DNA of 64,000 nucleotides, taken from positions 1-64,000 of the forward strand of contig CAKUVA010000002.1 of the NCBI GenBank assembly GCA_934693135.1. Reading direction: 5' to 3'. Source of the stretch: an uncultured Bacteroidales bacterium. GTDB lineage: Bacteria; Bacteroidota; Bacteroidia; Bacteroidales; UBA932. Below, one piece after another: positions 28,042-37,984 of this stretch; the first letter of the stretch is position 1, and each line of letters opens with the position of its first letter. Made by a program: the position numbers and the translations under genes. The notes beneath the pieces were generated by a model. The model did no database searches. It saw nothing but the letters and a program-made list of their open reading frames with translations, and was not told the DNA's origin.

Positions 28042-30804
28042 AATATCAGAGTAGAAAGGTGACTGATATTCTTGAGCTTTAGGAGATGCTTCTATGACGT
28101 ATCTTCCTATATTGCCAAGTAATGAAGATGTGTACGAACCATAGTCTCTTGTGATTCTATAGAATCCTTCGAATGCGTTATAGTTTGCTGCATTCTGACG
28201 TGTTACTATTATGCTACGTTCTTGTGGCATTCTTGTTCCGTCTTTTCTTAGAGGAATGAAGCTGGATTTTGTACGCTGTGCTATATCTATACCTGTTTCC
28301 GATGTCCCATAACTCAGGTTTTCCCATAACATTCCAGTCAGTTCATCTTCTCTTTCTATGCAGAATGGGTATCTGTTGCTTTCATCATATCCTGATGGAA
28401 CGAGTGTCATGACTCTATATTCCTTAGTAAGTTTAGTGTCTTTCTCCGATTCCATGAAAGGTACGAGTCCGAGCAACTTGTTTCCTAATATGAAAGTTTG
28501 GTCTTGAGAGTCATCTCCTATGAGATTGTCTGAGACCAGATTGTCTGGTTTTATAAGAAGAGGAAGATTACTTTTCCACATCTTTGAATACTTTGGAGTT
28601 GCAAACCAAATATTGTATGGAACATATGTGAAACATACATATCCAGGCATGAAGTCCACCTGTGCTGTGACAGAGAATTCAAGGATTATATCCTGTATCC
28701 AATATCCTTCGATTACTTTTCCCGTGTGAGGGTTGGTGACGGCTCCTTTTATGCAGAAAGCGCCACTGGCAAAGAAATCCTTTATTATTGAATTGGAGTT
28801 ATCTGCCTCTGGAGGTATTAGTTTTACGTTAAGCTTTCCTGCATTAAATTCTGATGGAATGATATTATCATGGCCATCTTTTTTCCTTGAGTATGCAGAT
28901 GCATTCGGATTTGTCCCTTCCGAAGGGGAGATTCTTACAATATTCCATTCTGCATGTGATGTGCCAGTAGAACCATTATATAGATTAAGTGTATGTGTTT
29001 CAGTATGATCTTCACAGTCTTTACCATTTATATCTAGTTGCGTGTTTGAGATTTCTCCGAGATATCTCTGCCCTGGAAAAGCTTGCGATACATTGCACCT
29101 GACAGATGCGCTCCTGGCACATCCATATTTGTTGGAGAATCTCATGTCAGCGTTTCCTGGAGTTGTTCCATAGATGATTCCAGAAGTTAATACTATCTGT
29201 CCTGTCAAGTCTCTTGAATCAAGATTTTCTATGTTACATCCAGCTACATCTGTTGAGCTGATTTCAATGCCTGCAATGAAATCATGATTAAGACTTCCAT
29301 AGATATATCCGTCAGGATGTTTTTCTGTTTTATATCCAAGTAACGCTGCGAGTTTCTGTTCTGGAATTATGAATCTGTCTGGAGGGAGTATTGCACCTGT
29401 ATTGTCTGTTAGCAAGAATTCAATATTTTGGGCATCGTATCCGTCTTCATTTAGGTTAAATTTTACAGCCTTTGTTATGTTTCCTGTTTCTCGTATGGCA
29501 TAGTATGGAATATGTGGAACCGACATGTTTATCTCTTTGGATGAAACTGACGAACTTATAGTAATAGTCGCATCTGTTATTGCAGTTGTAGATATTTTCT
29601 CTGGAGAAGAGTATATGAATGCATCAGTCTTGGAAACAGATGGTGCATAGTATATGATACATCCATTATCCATTGTCATTGTTTGTATGGTTGAAATATT
29701 TTTTCCTACTATTATTGTCTGTTTGCCGTTACTGAGTTCTACCGGAGTGCTTTCATCGGCTTTTTCTATGGAAATTTTGCCCCATTGTCCTGTATATTCT
29801 GGAATAGTTATGACTATTTGCCCTGCAAGGGGATCATGTATCATTTCAGATGTGTCAATCATCCAACTTATTCTCTCCAATCCTTCTTGTGATGCTGTCA
29901 TGTTGACGACATATTCCGTGTTCCTCTTTATTGAAAAGTTTGTTGCCGCATCCTCTCCGAGAAAGAATCTATATTTTACATTCCCTGAGATCCCTCCTGA
30001 AACTATTCCATCAAATGTTCCAGTGACTTCAATATAAGTACATTCAGCTGCTTTATCTTGAATGTTGTCAGGGACTTTTTCCCAAGGATCGTCATTTCCA
30101 GGAAGTAGGGTTCCTTGGACGTTTTCAAGTGTGTAGAAGTATATTGTCTTTCCTTCATTGATCTCTTGAATATCTTTATCTGATGCATAATCACCGTAAT
30201 CCTCAATGTCTTGAGGCGAACTTCCTTCTTCGTTGAATGGCTGTACATCAAGAGCTGCCTGACAGAGCCTGACAGATTGGATGGTCAGTCCTGGTATATT
30301 GGTTGCATCAAATCTGAATCCGCATCTTGATATAAGTCGTACCAGAGTCATTGTGGCAGTGTTTCTGGTCCCACCTTTTACAGTTATGTCTGTTTTAGCA
30401 GTATATGCTTGAGGTAATTCAGCAAGGTCGGTAGACGATGATATTCGATATCTCCAGTTGATAATGTCTTCTTCAGTCATCATGTCTTTAATCGGTCCAC
30501 AGTTGGCTATGATATATAGTCTATATTTACCTGGGGACAGAGAAATCTTGGATCTTGATATATCTTCTGTGTAAGTGTGTCCTGCCATAAGTCCATTGCT
30601 AAAAGCGAATATGTTCAAATTGGAAATCTGGTCTTCTTGAATCTCTATGCTGCTTTTAACAAATGTCTTGCTTATTATCAATTCTAATGTTACATCCGAG
30701 AGGCTTTCTTCTGAATCTATGAGGTTTGTCTCTCCACATGAGGCTGAGATTACTGCGGATATGACATATATCAGCAGTTTGTTGATAACTTTTTGTCTGT
30801 TCAT
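28036..30804 (-). CDS. Large fimbrillin-family lipoprotein (DUF4906-like)
   Basis: A 922-aa exported protein with a lipoprotein signal ending at Cys23 (VISASC). The N-terminal 330 residues match the Mfa2/FimB-type fold: SLSPGKYRLYIIANCG, MTLVRLISRCGF, then RNTEYVVNMTASQEGLERISWMID, the strand pattern of Bacteroidales fimbrial subunits. The long C-terminal half carries DUF4906-like repeats and ends with an aromatic-rich segment. Such large members are thought to sit at the fimbrial tip or be adhesins (inference). It is the last gene of a three-gene minus-strand operon, 12 bp after the preceding gene. Confidence 0.78.
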   Translation of the reverse strand: MNRQKVINKLLIYVISAVISASCGETNLIDSEESLSDVTLELIISKTFVKSSIEIQEDQISNLNIFAFSNGLMAGHTYTEDISRSKISLSPGKYRLYIIANCGPIKDMMTEEDIINWRYRISSSTDLAELPQAYTAKTDITVKGGTRNTATMTLVRLISRCGFRFDATNIPGLTIQSVRLCQAALDVQPFNEEGSSPQDIEDYGDYASDKDIQEINEGKTIYFYTLENVQGTLLPGNDDPWEKVPDNIQDKAAECTYIEVTGTFDGIVSGGISGNVKYRFFLGEDAATNFSIKRNTEYVVNMTASQEGLERISWMIDTSEMIHDPLAGQIVITIPEYTGQWGKISIEKADESTPVELSNGKQTIIVGKNISTIQTMTMDNGCIIYYAPSVSKTDAFIYSSPEKISTTAITDATITISSSVSSKEINMSVPHIPYYAIRETGNITKAVKFNLNEDGYDAQNIEFLLTDNTGAILPPDRFIIPEQKLAALLGYKTEKHPDGYIYGSLNHDFIAGIEISSTDVAGCNIENLDSRDLTGQIVLTSGIIYGTTPGNADMRFSNKYGCARSASVRCNVSQAFPGQRYLGEISNTQLDINGKDCEDHTETHTLNLYNGSTGTSHAEWNIVRISPSEGTNPNASAYSRKKDGHDNIIPSEFNAGKLNVKLIPPEADNSNSIIKDFFASGAFCIKGAVTNPHTGKVIEGYWIQDIILEFSVTAQVDFMPGYVCFTYVPYNIWFATPKYSKMWKSNLPLLIKPDNLVSDNLIGDDSQDQTFILGNKLLGLVPFMESEKDTKLTKEYRVMTLVPSGYDESNRYPFCIEREDELTGMLWENLSYGTSETGIDIAQRTKSSFIPLRKDGTRMPQERSIIVTRQNAANYNAFEGFYRITRDYGSYTSSLLGNIGRYVIEASPKAQEYQSPFYSDIL

Positions 30805-30816
30805 CTTGTACTGATT

Positions 30817-32124
30817 TTAATTAACTTCTATGTAGACCATTTCTGTATCGCTGACAGGTGAACCTGCTTCAATATATAATATTCCACTACCCTTATTTTT
30901 TAGCGTCAATGTTACACCATGACCATCTTTATCCATTTCATAGTCATAGATTCCACGGTTTTTGTCATATTCGAGCTCTTCTTTTCCGAATTCGAACCAT
31001 ATTCCGTCTGGTTCAATATCTACAGTAACATGTATCGTATCTCCGCATTTTCCCTCTATGTAATTTCCTGGATGGACTGTTATGGAGGCTTTTCCATATC
31101 TTGAGAGCCCTGTCTTGTCAATCCTCCAACTGCTTTCTTGTAAGCCGTCTCCTTCTGGTGTGACTGTGATATTATAGTGGCAGTTCCTTTCAACATCGAA
31201 ATTCTTTGGGCTATCTCCGAGATAGAACCTGTATATGAGGTATTCATCCGGTCTTGAGAACATTGTCCCTGAGTTATATTCTGCTGCAATTTCTATGAAA
31301 GAGCAAATTCCAGCCATGACATCAGACATCGAAAGAATTTTATCTTTTTCATGTTTTGCATCTGGAAGTAGGTCTCCTTGCATGTTTTCCAACATATAAA
31401 GATCTACTTCACGGCTAATTCCGGGAGATTCATCGATATTTAAATCATCAACCTGTGCATAACTTTTTGTGAAGCCTGTGCTGAAGATATCTGTGCTACC
31501 TTTCGCATTGCTCTTGCTGAATGCATTAGCGGATTTAGGACTTCCTCCGATGTTTATGCTCTTTACGATGAATTTTACTCCTGGATTAAGCTTTCTCCTA
31601 TCTATACTTACGGATATTTTAGCCATCATTCTTTCTAGACCAATTATGATATTATGATTATCTTCGTTGATATGTACTATTCCGCTTTTTCCGCTCATAG
31701 GGATCCCTCGGCTGTATTCGTCAGGATAAGCCATGTGATATCTATATTTGATAAGGTCACTAAGAGTGCTTATCCCTATGATTTGATATCCGAAATTGAC
31801 ACAAGCATAAGCTTGGCATTTTTTCCCTGATATCCATTTACTATGTATTTCTGCTCCTTGTTTTGAAGTAGAAAAATCGTCGTTTGTGAAAAAACGAGTT
31901 TCCTCCAAATTCCCGTGTTCATCGAACAAGAATAGATTTATGTCATTAATATGCTCTTCATCAGGGTCTATTGACTTTGTCGAAAATCTGCTATCATTTA
32001 GAAGACAGATATTCACAGTTTGAGGCGTTTTGTGAGGATATATTTCTATATCTTTTCCGCAAGATATTATAATTGACAATGCTGCGGAAACTGATAATAA
32101 AATTGATGGTAGTTTCATCTTCAT
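30817..32124 (-). CDS. FimB/Mfa2-family fimbrial lipoprotein
   Basis: A 435-aa lipoprotein with signal peptide ending IIISC (Cys22). Mfa2/FimB-like features are EEHINDINLFLFDEHGNL, KCQAYACVNFG, GLERMMAKISVSIDRRKL and ERNCHYNITVTPEGDGLQESSW. Members of this family anchor fimbriae or form accessory subunits in Porphyromonas and Bacteroides. It lies between two other fimbrillin-family genes with gaps of 12 and 4 bp. Whether it is the anchor or an accessory subunit is not resolved by sequence alone. Confidence 0.8.
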   Translation of the reverse strand: MKMKLPSILLSVSAALSIIISCGKDIEIYPHKTPQTVNICLLNDSRFSTKSIDPDEEHINDINLFLFDEHGNLEETRFFTNDDFSTSKQGAEIHSKWISGKKCQAYACVNFGYQIIGISTLSDLIKYRYHMAYPDEYSRGIPMSGKSGIVHINEDNHNIIIGLERMMAKISVSIDRRKLNPGVKFIVKSINIGGSPKSANAFSKSNAKGSTDIFSTGFTKSYAQVDDLNIDESPGISREVDLYMLENMQGDLLPDAKHEKDKILSMSDVMAGICSFIEIAAEYNSGTMFSRPDEYLIYRFYLGDSPKNFDVERNCHYNITVTPEGDGLQESSWRIDKTGLSRYGKASITVHPGNYIEGKCGDTIHVTVDIEPDGIWFEFGKEELEYDKNRGIYDYEMDKDGHGVTLTLKNKGSGILYIEAGSPVSDTEMVYIEVN

Positions 32125-32128
32125 TATA

Positions 32129-33241
32129 TCAGAATGTTACGGTTCTTTTTCCTTTGTCTGTCCAGGGCACTATTGATAGATTACAGCTGATATCGGATGT
32201 GTGTATTGCTGTGCTTGGGCTATCTGTACCTTTACGTGTGAGTGTTATGTCGAAAATATATGAATTACCACCTTTTATTCCTGCTCCGTTTGCATCGCTA
32301 TCTCTATTTATGTCCAGAGGATAATAGGTTTTTTCACCACAAAGGGTTCCTTCTATTACAAGTCTTGTATATGGTGTTCCAAGACTTTCATTTTTAGCGG
32401 TATTTTCATAACAATAAAAATTTATTTTGGGGAATGTGACAGTTTCACCTACCGGGTCCAATATGGTTTTATGAATCATGTGAGGGAAGGAAAATCCAGA
32501 AGTGTCAGTTGGAACTAACTTGCTATAGTTGAGAATGCTTTTAGGAATACCTGTATCGGATGCTGTGACTGATACTTGTCCGCATACGTTTGTGAGGTAG
32601 ATTGCTACGTTTTTTAACATTTCTCCAGCATATGGGCGTGAATGAAAGTCGCAGCATAAGCTGTTGACCATGACTTTTGCCATAAGTGGTTCAGGTGTCA
32701 TGATGCATGTCCTATCATGCCCCGTAGAAATATGTTCCTCGCAATACATGACAGGATGTTCTGGACTTTCATTTTTTAAGTCTACGAATATTGATTTTAA
32801 GTCATCATAACAAGTTATGCTATAGAATTGCTCCTGTTTGATTCCTGAATTTATCAGAACTGCGACTATTTTGTGCCCATCTCTGGATGTGGCTTCTATA
32901 GACATTCTTGAGGGGTTGTCTATCCTCTGGTAAGTGTCAAGACGTCGCATCTTATCATCATTGAAAAAGAAAATGTCCAAGGATTCCATTGCCATTTGAG
33001 AACTGTTTGCTAATTTTATCTTGTATGGAATGGCGGTGGAGTCCTTGGCATTTTCATTGGATGTATATGGACTCTCTAAAGATTTGCAAGAGAAAAAGGC
33101 CGGGATGATAGTCAAGAAAAGCAATACTTCAGTCAGAACCTCTATCCTTAGGGAGAGTATTAAGTCAGGCAGAATTGTAGACCGGCCTTTTGATATGTGG
33201 TTTAAATTTCGCATGTCATTGTGTGTTTTCACTGCCGGCAA
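32129..33241 (-). CDS. Fimbrillin-family lipoprotein (FimB-like)
   Basis: A 370-aa exported protein, first gene of the fimbrial operon. The N-region is unusually long, with the hydrophobic core LLFLTIIPAFFSC reaching Cys52 from the first ATG. A later ATG at 33214 would shorten it, and a TAATTTTG -7 box at 33239-33246 (minus strand) would favour that start. The body has MAMESLDIFFFNDDKMRRL, then LMAKVMVNSL and ends with LSIVPWTDKGKRTVTF, the terminal strand motif common in Mfa1/FimA-like subunits. A short-lived role as anchor or minor subunit is inferred. No major fimbrillin gene follows it in the window. Confidence 0.75.
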   Translation of the reverse strand: MPAVKTHNDMRNLNHISKGRSTILPDLILSLRIEVLTEVLLFLTIIPAFFSCKSLESPYTSNENAKDSTAIPYKIKLANSSQMAMESLDIFFFNDDKMRRLDTYQRIDNPSRMSIEATSRDGHKIVAVLINSGIKQEQFYSITCYDDLKSIFVDLKNESPEHPVMYCEEHISTGHDRTCIMTPEPLMAKVMVNSLCCDFHSRPYAGEMLKNVAIYLTNVCGQVSVTASDTGIPKSILNYSKLVPTDTSGFSFPHMIHKTILDPVGETVTFPKINFYCYENTAKNESLGTPYTRLVIEGTLCGEKTYYPLDINRDSDANGAGIKGGNSYIFDITLTRKGTDSPSTAIHTSDISCNLSIVPWTDKGKRTVTF

Positions 33242-33360
33242 AATTATGTTGGGTTTTTTACTTTTTTCTTGAAAAGTGGCCTGCGATATGTAAATTTTAA
33301 AGATTTTTAAATTTGGAAAATTATCATTAATGTCGTTGTTATTTCTTTAATTCGGGCACA

Positions 33361-33397
33361 AAAAAACCGATTGGAATTTGTCCAACCGGTTTTTTTT
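33361..33397 (-). terminator. Intrinsic terminator of the nqr operon
   Basis: On the minus strand: arms AAAAACCGGTTGGA and TCCAATCGGTTTTT (one G-U pair) around a 5-nt loop, 14 bp after the nqrF stop at 33412 and ending in a T run. Both flanks are homopolymeric, so it may also protect in the other direction. Confidence 0.88.
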
Positions 33398-33411
33398 ATT
33401 GTAATGGCAGA

Positions 33412-34692
33412 TTAACCGCCAAAGTTATCGTATAGGATATTTTCAGGAGGAACTCCGAGACTATCAAGCAATGTATTGACAGACTTGACCATCATAGGAG
33501 GACCGCACATGAAGTATTTGATGTCTTCTGGTGTGTCGTGATTCTTAAGATAAGTCTCATACATTACGTTGTGTACAAAGCCTGCGACATATTTAACACC
33601 TGCTGCATCTGCTGCCGGATCTGGACGGTCAAGAGCCAAGTGGAAGTGGAAGTTAGGGAACTCCTTCTCGATTTCTGCGTAGTCCTCGAGGTAGAATGCT
33701 TCCTTAAGACTACGTGCACCATAGAAGAAATTGACCTGTTTCTTGGTCTTGAGAGTCTTGAACAGATGCATGATGTGGCTTCTGAGCGGAGCCATACCTG
33801 CACCACCTCCAACGAAGATATATTCCTGTGAATCTGGGTCGTTCTTAGGAAGAAGGAACTCACCGAACGGACCAGAGATCATAACTTTGTCACCAGGATG
33901 ACGTGTATAGATGTATGATGATCCGATACCAGGATTTACTGGCAAGAGCTTATTGCTACCCTTAGGGGCTGTCCTGTCGAATGGAGGCGTAGCTATACGT
34001 ACGTTAAGCTTGATGATATCGCCTTCTGCAGGGTAAGAGGCCATCGAGTAAGCTCTCATAGTAGCTACAGGGTTCACACATTTGAGGTCGAAGAACTTGT
34101 AGCGTTCCCAGTCAGCCTTGTATTCAGGATCTACATCAATGTCACTGAAGTTGAATGTCCCGGCAGGAATATCTATCTGGATGTATTCTCCAGACTTGAA
34201 GTCGAGGTGCACTCCAGCAGGAAGTTTAACTGTAAATTCCTTGATAAAGGTAGCCACGTTGTGGTTTGAGATGACCTCGCATTCCACTTTCTTTACGCTG
34301 AGAACTGATTCTGGAACCTCGATTTTGAGATTTTCCTTGACTTTGACCTGACATCCAAGTCTCCAATTGTCCTTTATTTGTTTTCTGTTGAAGAATCCAG
34401 TCTCAGTAGGTAGAATGTTTCCACCGCCTTCAAGTACGCGAACTTTGCACTGTCCGCAGTTTGCTTTTCCGCCACAGGCAGATGGAAGGAAAATTTTCTC
34501 CTCAGCAAGAGCTCCCATGAGGGAGTTTCCTGGAGTTACATCCAAAACCTTATTTCCTCCATTTATATCAATTTTTACTGTACCGCTTGGGGTCAGTTTT
34601 GTCTTAACCCATAGCAGCAAAACTACCAAAATAAGAGTAACTAATGTGATAGTTGCTGCAGAGGCTATGATTGTAAGAGTAATTTCATTCAT
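33412..34692 (-). CDS. nqrF: Na+-NQR subunit F, NADH-oxidising flavoprotein
   Basis: Entry point for electrons in the sodium-pumping NADH:quinone oxidoreductase. One N-terminal membrane helix (about 7-29) is followed by a 2Fe-2S ferredoxin domain with Cys73, Cys79, Cys82 and Cys114. The ferredoxin-reductase module has the FAD motif RAYSMASYP and the NADH motif GGGAGMAPLRSH, and ends with YFMCGPPMMVKSV and an aromatic C-terminus. The 426-aa length is standard. It is the last gene of the operon and is followed by a strong terminator. Confidence 0.98.
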   Translation of the reverse strand: MNEITLTIIASAATITLVTLILVVLLLWVKTKLTPSGTVKIDINGGNKVLDVTPGNSLMGALAEEKIFLPSACGGKANCGQCKVRVLEGGGNILPTETGFFNRKQIKDNWRLGCQVKVKENLKIEVPESVLSVKKVECEVISNHNVATFIKEFTVKLPAGVHLDFKSGEYIQIDIPAGTFNFSDIDVDPEYKADWERYKFFDLKCVNPVATMRAYSMASYPAEGDIIKLNVRIATPPFDRTAPKGSNKLLPVNPGIGSSYIYTRHPGDKVMISGPFGEFLLPKNDPDSQEYIFVGGGAGMAPLRSHIMHLFKTLKTKKQVNFFYGARSLKEAFYLEDYAEIEKEFPNFHFHLALDRPDPAADAAGVKYVAGFVHNVMYETYLKNHDTPEDIKYFMCGPPMMVKSVNTLLDSLGVPPENILYDNFGG

Positions 34693-34707
34693 CTTTCAAG
34701 TCTCCTA

Positions 34708-35322
34708 TTAAAGTGAAATACCCATGAATGTCATAAATGCCATGGCCATAAGACCTACTGTGATGAATGTGATGCCGATGCCCTTGAGTGGTGCAGGCAC
34801 ATTCGAATATGACATCTTCTCTCTGATGGCAGCCAGTGTCACAATAGCGAGGAACCAACCGATACCAGAGCCGAGAGCATATACAGTAGCTTCTCCAACA
34901 TTGACGAAATCTTTCTGCTGCATGAACAGAGAACCACCGAGGATGGCGCAGTTCACAGCGATTAGTGGCAGGAAGATACCGAGCTCTGAATAGAGAGCCG
35001 GTGCAAATTTTTCGACAATCATCTCCACAAGCTGTGTGATAGCAGCAATGACGGCGATGAATGTAATGAAACTGAGGAAGCTAAGGTCAATGCCTGCGAG
35101 GCTTGGACTAATCCATTTGAGGGCACCCGGACTGAGTACATAGGTGTTCAGAAGGTAGTTGATAGGCAATGTGACCAAAAGGACAAAGATAACAGCCGCA
35201 CCAAGTCCGGAAGCTGTCTTCACGTTTTTCGATACTGCCAGGTATGAACACATACCGAGGAAGTATGCAAAAATCATATTGTCAACGAAGATTGACTTTA
35301 CGAATAAGCTTATATATTCCAT
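34708..35322 (-). CDS. nqrE: Na+-NQR subunit E
   Basis: Integral membrane subunit with six predicted helices. It starts with the family-typical [18 protein letters not shown], has the conserved cysteine in [16 protein letters not shown] and [15 protein letters not shown] in the middle. The pair of cysteines contributes to the membrane iron site at the NqrD/NqrE interface (family knowledge). It is 204 aa, with small intergenic gaps on both sides. Confidence 0.98.
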   Translation of the reverse strand: MEYISLFVKSIFVDNMIFAYFLGMCSYLAVSKNVKTASGLGAAVIFVLLVTLPINYLLNTYVLSPGALKWISPSLAGIDLSFLSFITFIAVIAAITQLVEMIVEKFAPALYSELGIFLPLIAVNCAILGGSLFMQQKDFVNVGEATVYALGSGIGWFLAIVTLAAIREKMSYSNVPAPLKGIGITFITVGLMAMAFMTFMGISL

Positions 35323-35341
35323 ATTACTTGCGTGTTAGTTG

Positions 35342-35962
35342 TTATTTCTCCTGAAGATCTTTCTGGATGCTTCTCTGTACCCATACGATGCATCCGAGAA
35401 GGATGAGCGCTACAGGAGGAAGAATCACAAGTCCATTGTTCATATAACCTGCGTCATATAGGCACTGAGGAATTACTTGGAAGCCGAAAAGGGTTCCAGA
35501 GCCAAGCAGTTCGCGGAAGAATGCGACGATGAGAAGGATCATTGCGTAGCCTGCTCCGTTTGCAAGTCCATCGAGAAGTGAAGGAATTGGTTTGTTACCA
35601 AGGCCAAAAGCCTCGATACGGCCCATGACAATACAGTTGGTGATGATAAGTCCAATATATACTGAAAGCTGAGTTTCAATGCTGTAGGCAAAAGCCTTAA
35701 GGAACTGGTCCACGAGAATAACCATCAGTGAAACTACGACGAGCTGAACGATAATACGGACTCTATTTGGAATTGAATTCCTCATTAGAGATACTATGAA
35801 ATTGGATAGACCGGTAACAAAGATAACGGAGAGGCCCATTACAAGCGCTCCTTTCATCTGTACTGTTACGGCTAGTGAGGAACAGATACCGAGTACGAGG
35901 ACAGTCACAGGATTGCCCTTGAAAATCGGGTTCAATATTGTTTCTTTGAGTTTTGCATTCAT
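35342..35962 (-). CDS. nqrD: Na+-NQR subunit D
   Basis: Integral membrane partner of NqrE with the same six-helix fold. Key segments are NPVTVLVLGICSSLAVTVQ (first conserved cysteine) and GLIITNCIVMGRIEAFGLGN (second cysteine), which bind the membrane iron centre in known structures. It is 206 aa and sits between nqrC and nqrE, as in all canonical operons. Confidence 0.98.
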   Translation of the reverse strand: MNAKLKETILNPIFKGNPVTVLVLGICSSLAVTVQMKGALVMGLSVIFVTGLSNFIVSLMRNSIPNRVRIIVQLVVVSLMVILVDQFLKAFAYSIETQLSVYIGLIITNCIVMGRIEAFGLGNKPIPSLLDGLANGAGYAMILLIVAFFRELLGSGTLFGFQVIPQCLYDAGYMNNGLVILPPVALILLGCIVWVQRSIQKDLQEK

Positions 35963-35977
35963 TTTAATTCCTCCTCA

Positions 35978-36796
35978 TTATTTAGTGATTGCGAGTGAAT
36001 CACAGCTTGAGCAGCAAGAAAGCGAATCCACAGAATTCTCAACAGTAGTCTGTTTGAGAACGGCAACGCTGAGGAACGGCTTGTATGCCTGAAGCCAGTT
36101 GTTGATGGAAACACCGAGAGCTTTGCTTGTGATAGATGCTCCGGAGATTGCGTCTACAGCATTTTCTTTTCCTGCAGGTGCTCCGCCTTTCACAATGCTG
36201 AATGCCTCAGTATCATTGAAATCAATCTTCTTGCCTTCGAATTCGGCTCTGAATGAAGGATCGTCCTTGATTTTAGCACCGAGTCCAGGAGTTTCGCTTG
36301 AATGATCGAAATATGCGCCTTTAATGGTCTGGAAATCATCACAGAGAGCAACATATCCCCAAATCGGTCCCCAGAGACCTGCACCATAGCATGGAAGAAC
36401 AGTTACCTTTTCTCCGTCTTTCTCGAAAACGAATACTGGAAGAGTAACTTCTTTGCCGGCTTTGATGTTCTTGTCCTGTGCTTTTAGCTGTCCTGTTGTG
36501 AAAATTTCTTGCTTTGAGAGATCAAGAGTTCCACACTCCTGCCCTTCAGCATTGACAAGAACGGCGGATTTCGCAACTTCCTTGTATGCATTGAGAATCT
36601 GATCATTACTCATTGCGTCGAGCTCACTCTTCTCGTAGAGCTTGCTGGCAGTAAGCATCTGACTGATGGCATCAGCCTTTACATTAGCTTCCTGCCTTGG
36701 CTTGAGAGTTTCTGAAGCGAACGCAAGAACCGCAGCTACAACCACTACGACAATTGTCGTATAGATGACTGTATATATATTTCCGTTAGTATTCAT
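35978..36796 (-). CDS. nqrC: Na+-NQR subunit C, covalent flavoprotein
   Basis: Carries a covalently bound FMN on a periplasmic domain after one N-terminal helix (about 7-25). The flavinylation motif reads SGAS at residues 218-221, so the expected acceptor threonine is replaced by Ser221. The ApbE recognition pattern D-x-x-[ST]-G-A-[ST] is otherwise kept, and serine may still accept FMN. GLWGPIWGYVAL and SSETPGLGAKI are other family signatures. At 272 aa it is slightly longer than usual, with a Cys/Ser-rich C-terminal tail (SLSCCSSCDSLAITK) that I cannot assign. Confidence 0.95.
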   Translation of the reverse strand: MNTNGNIYTVIYTTIVVVVVAAVLAFASETLKPRQEANVKADAISQMLTASKLYEKSELDAMSNDQILNAYKEVAKSAVLVNAEGQECGTLDLSKQEIFTTGQLKAQDKNIKAGKEVTLPVFVFEKDGEKVTVLPCYGAGLWGPIWGYVALCDDFQTIKGAYFDHSSETPGLGAKIKDDPSFRAEFEGKKIDFNDTEAFSIVKGGAPAGKENAVDAISGASITSKALGVSINNWLQAYKPFLSVAVLKQTTVENSVDSLSCCSSCDSLAITK

Positions 36797-36807
36797 ACCT
36801 TAATATA

Positions 36808-37971
36808 TTATGCGATTTTAACTTTCTTGGTTCTTCTTGAGATAGCAGCATCGGTGACGTAGTGGTCAATGAGAGGTGCGAATGTATTCATGAGTAGAAT
36901 AGCAAGCATCATTCCCTCTGCATATCCTGGATTGAATAGTCTTACAACGACACAAAGGGCTCCTACGAGAAATCCGTAAATCCACTTACCACATTCTGTC
37001 TGTGCTGAAGTTACAGGGTCTGTTGCCATGAATACTGTACCGAAAGCAAATCCTCCCATGAGAAGCTGGTAGTATGCAGGTATATCAGTAGCACCGCATA
37101 CATTGCTGATCCAGCCAACGAAGAGTGCGCCAGCTACAGATGAAACCATTATTTTCCAACTTGCTACTCCAGTCCAGAGCAAGATAACTGCTCCGATAAG
37201 TATAGCGATGACAGATGTTTCGCCTACTGATCCTGGGATTATTCCTGCGAACATGTCCCAAGCAGACATTCCGTATTGAACTCCAGCATTGTTCATAGCA
37301 TCAAGTCCTTCAGAAGCATAAGATAGAGGTGTCGCTCCTGTAGCTCCATCAATGAGACTTTCACCATTTTTGAGTGAGATCCAAACGCTTGAGCCAGACA
37401 TCTTGCTTGGATAAGCAAAGAACAAGAAAGCACGACAGAGAAGTGCCGGATTCAAGAAGTTCATTCCGGTACCGCCGAATACTTCCTTTCCGAAGAGTAC
37501 TGCAAATGCTACTGCAAGCGCAAGTATCCAAAGTGGAACGTCAACAGGAACTATTAGTGGAATGAGCATGCCTGATACGAGGTATCCTTCATTCACTTCC
37601 TCATTGCGGATCTGTGCTGAAGCGAACTCTATGCCAAGACCTACGACATAAGCTACGATATATAGAGGTAGAACTTTGAGGAATCCGAACCAGAAATTCT
37701 GGAGAAGTCCCCAAGACTGTCCTGTTGCGAGACAATGCTGGTAGCCTACATTCCACATACCGAACAGAGCTGCAGGTACGAGTGCCAGCACAACGATAAT
37801 CATGATTCTCTTCAAATCGACAGCATCTCTTACATGAGTTCCTCTCCTGGTTACTGTGCCAGGTACACGGAGGAATGTGTCGAATGCGTCAACGGTAGAG
37901 TGAAGGAATCCGAGTTTGCCGCCCCTTTCGAAAAGGCCAGGCTGCTGAGTTGTATTTTTTGATTCTTCCAT
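36808..37971 (-). CDS. nqrB: Na+-NQR subunit B
   Basis: Large membrane subunit holding a covalent FMN and forming the sodium channel. It has about ten helices; the ApbE-type motif DGATGAT ends at Thr214, the predicted FMN acceptor. The segments FGGTGMNFLNPAL and MATDPVTSAQTECGKW are characteristic. It is 387 aa, 14 bp after nqrA and 11 bp before nqrC. Confidence 0.98.
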   Translation of the reverse strand: MEESKNTTQQPGLFERGGKLGFLHSTVDAFDTFLRVPGTVTRRGTHVRDAVDLKRIMIIVVLALVPAALFGMWNVGYQHCLATGQSWGLLQNFWFGFLKVLPLYIVAYVVGLGIEFASAQIRNEEVNEGYLVSGMLIPLIVPVDVPLWILALAVAFAVLFGKEVFGGTGMNFLNPALLCRAFLFFAYPSKMSGSSVWISLKNGESLIDGATGATPLSYASEGLDAMNNAGVQYGMSAWDMFAGIIPGSVGETSVIAILIGAVILLWTGVASWKIMVSSVAGALFVGWISNVCGATDIPAYYQLLMGGFAFGTVFMATDPVTSAQTECGKWIYGFLVGALCVVVRLFNPGYAEGMMLAILLMNTFAPLIDHYVTDAAISRRTKKVKIA

Positions 37972-37984
37972 AATTTCCGTTAAA

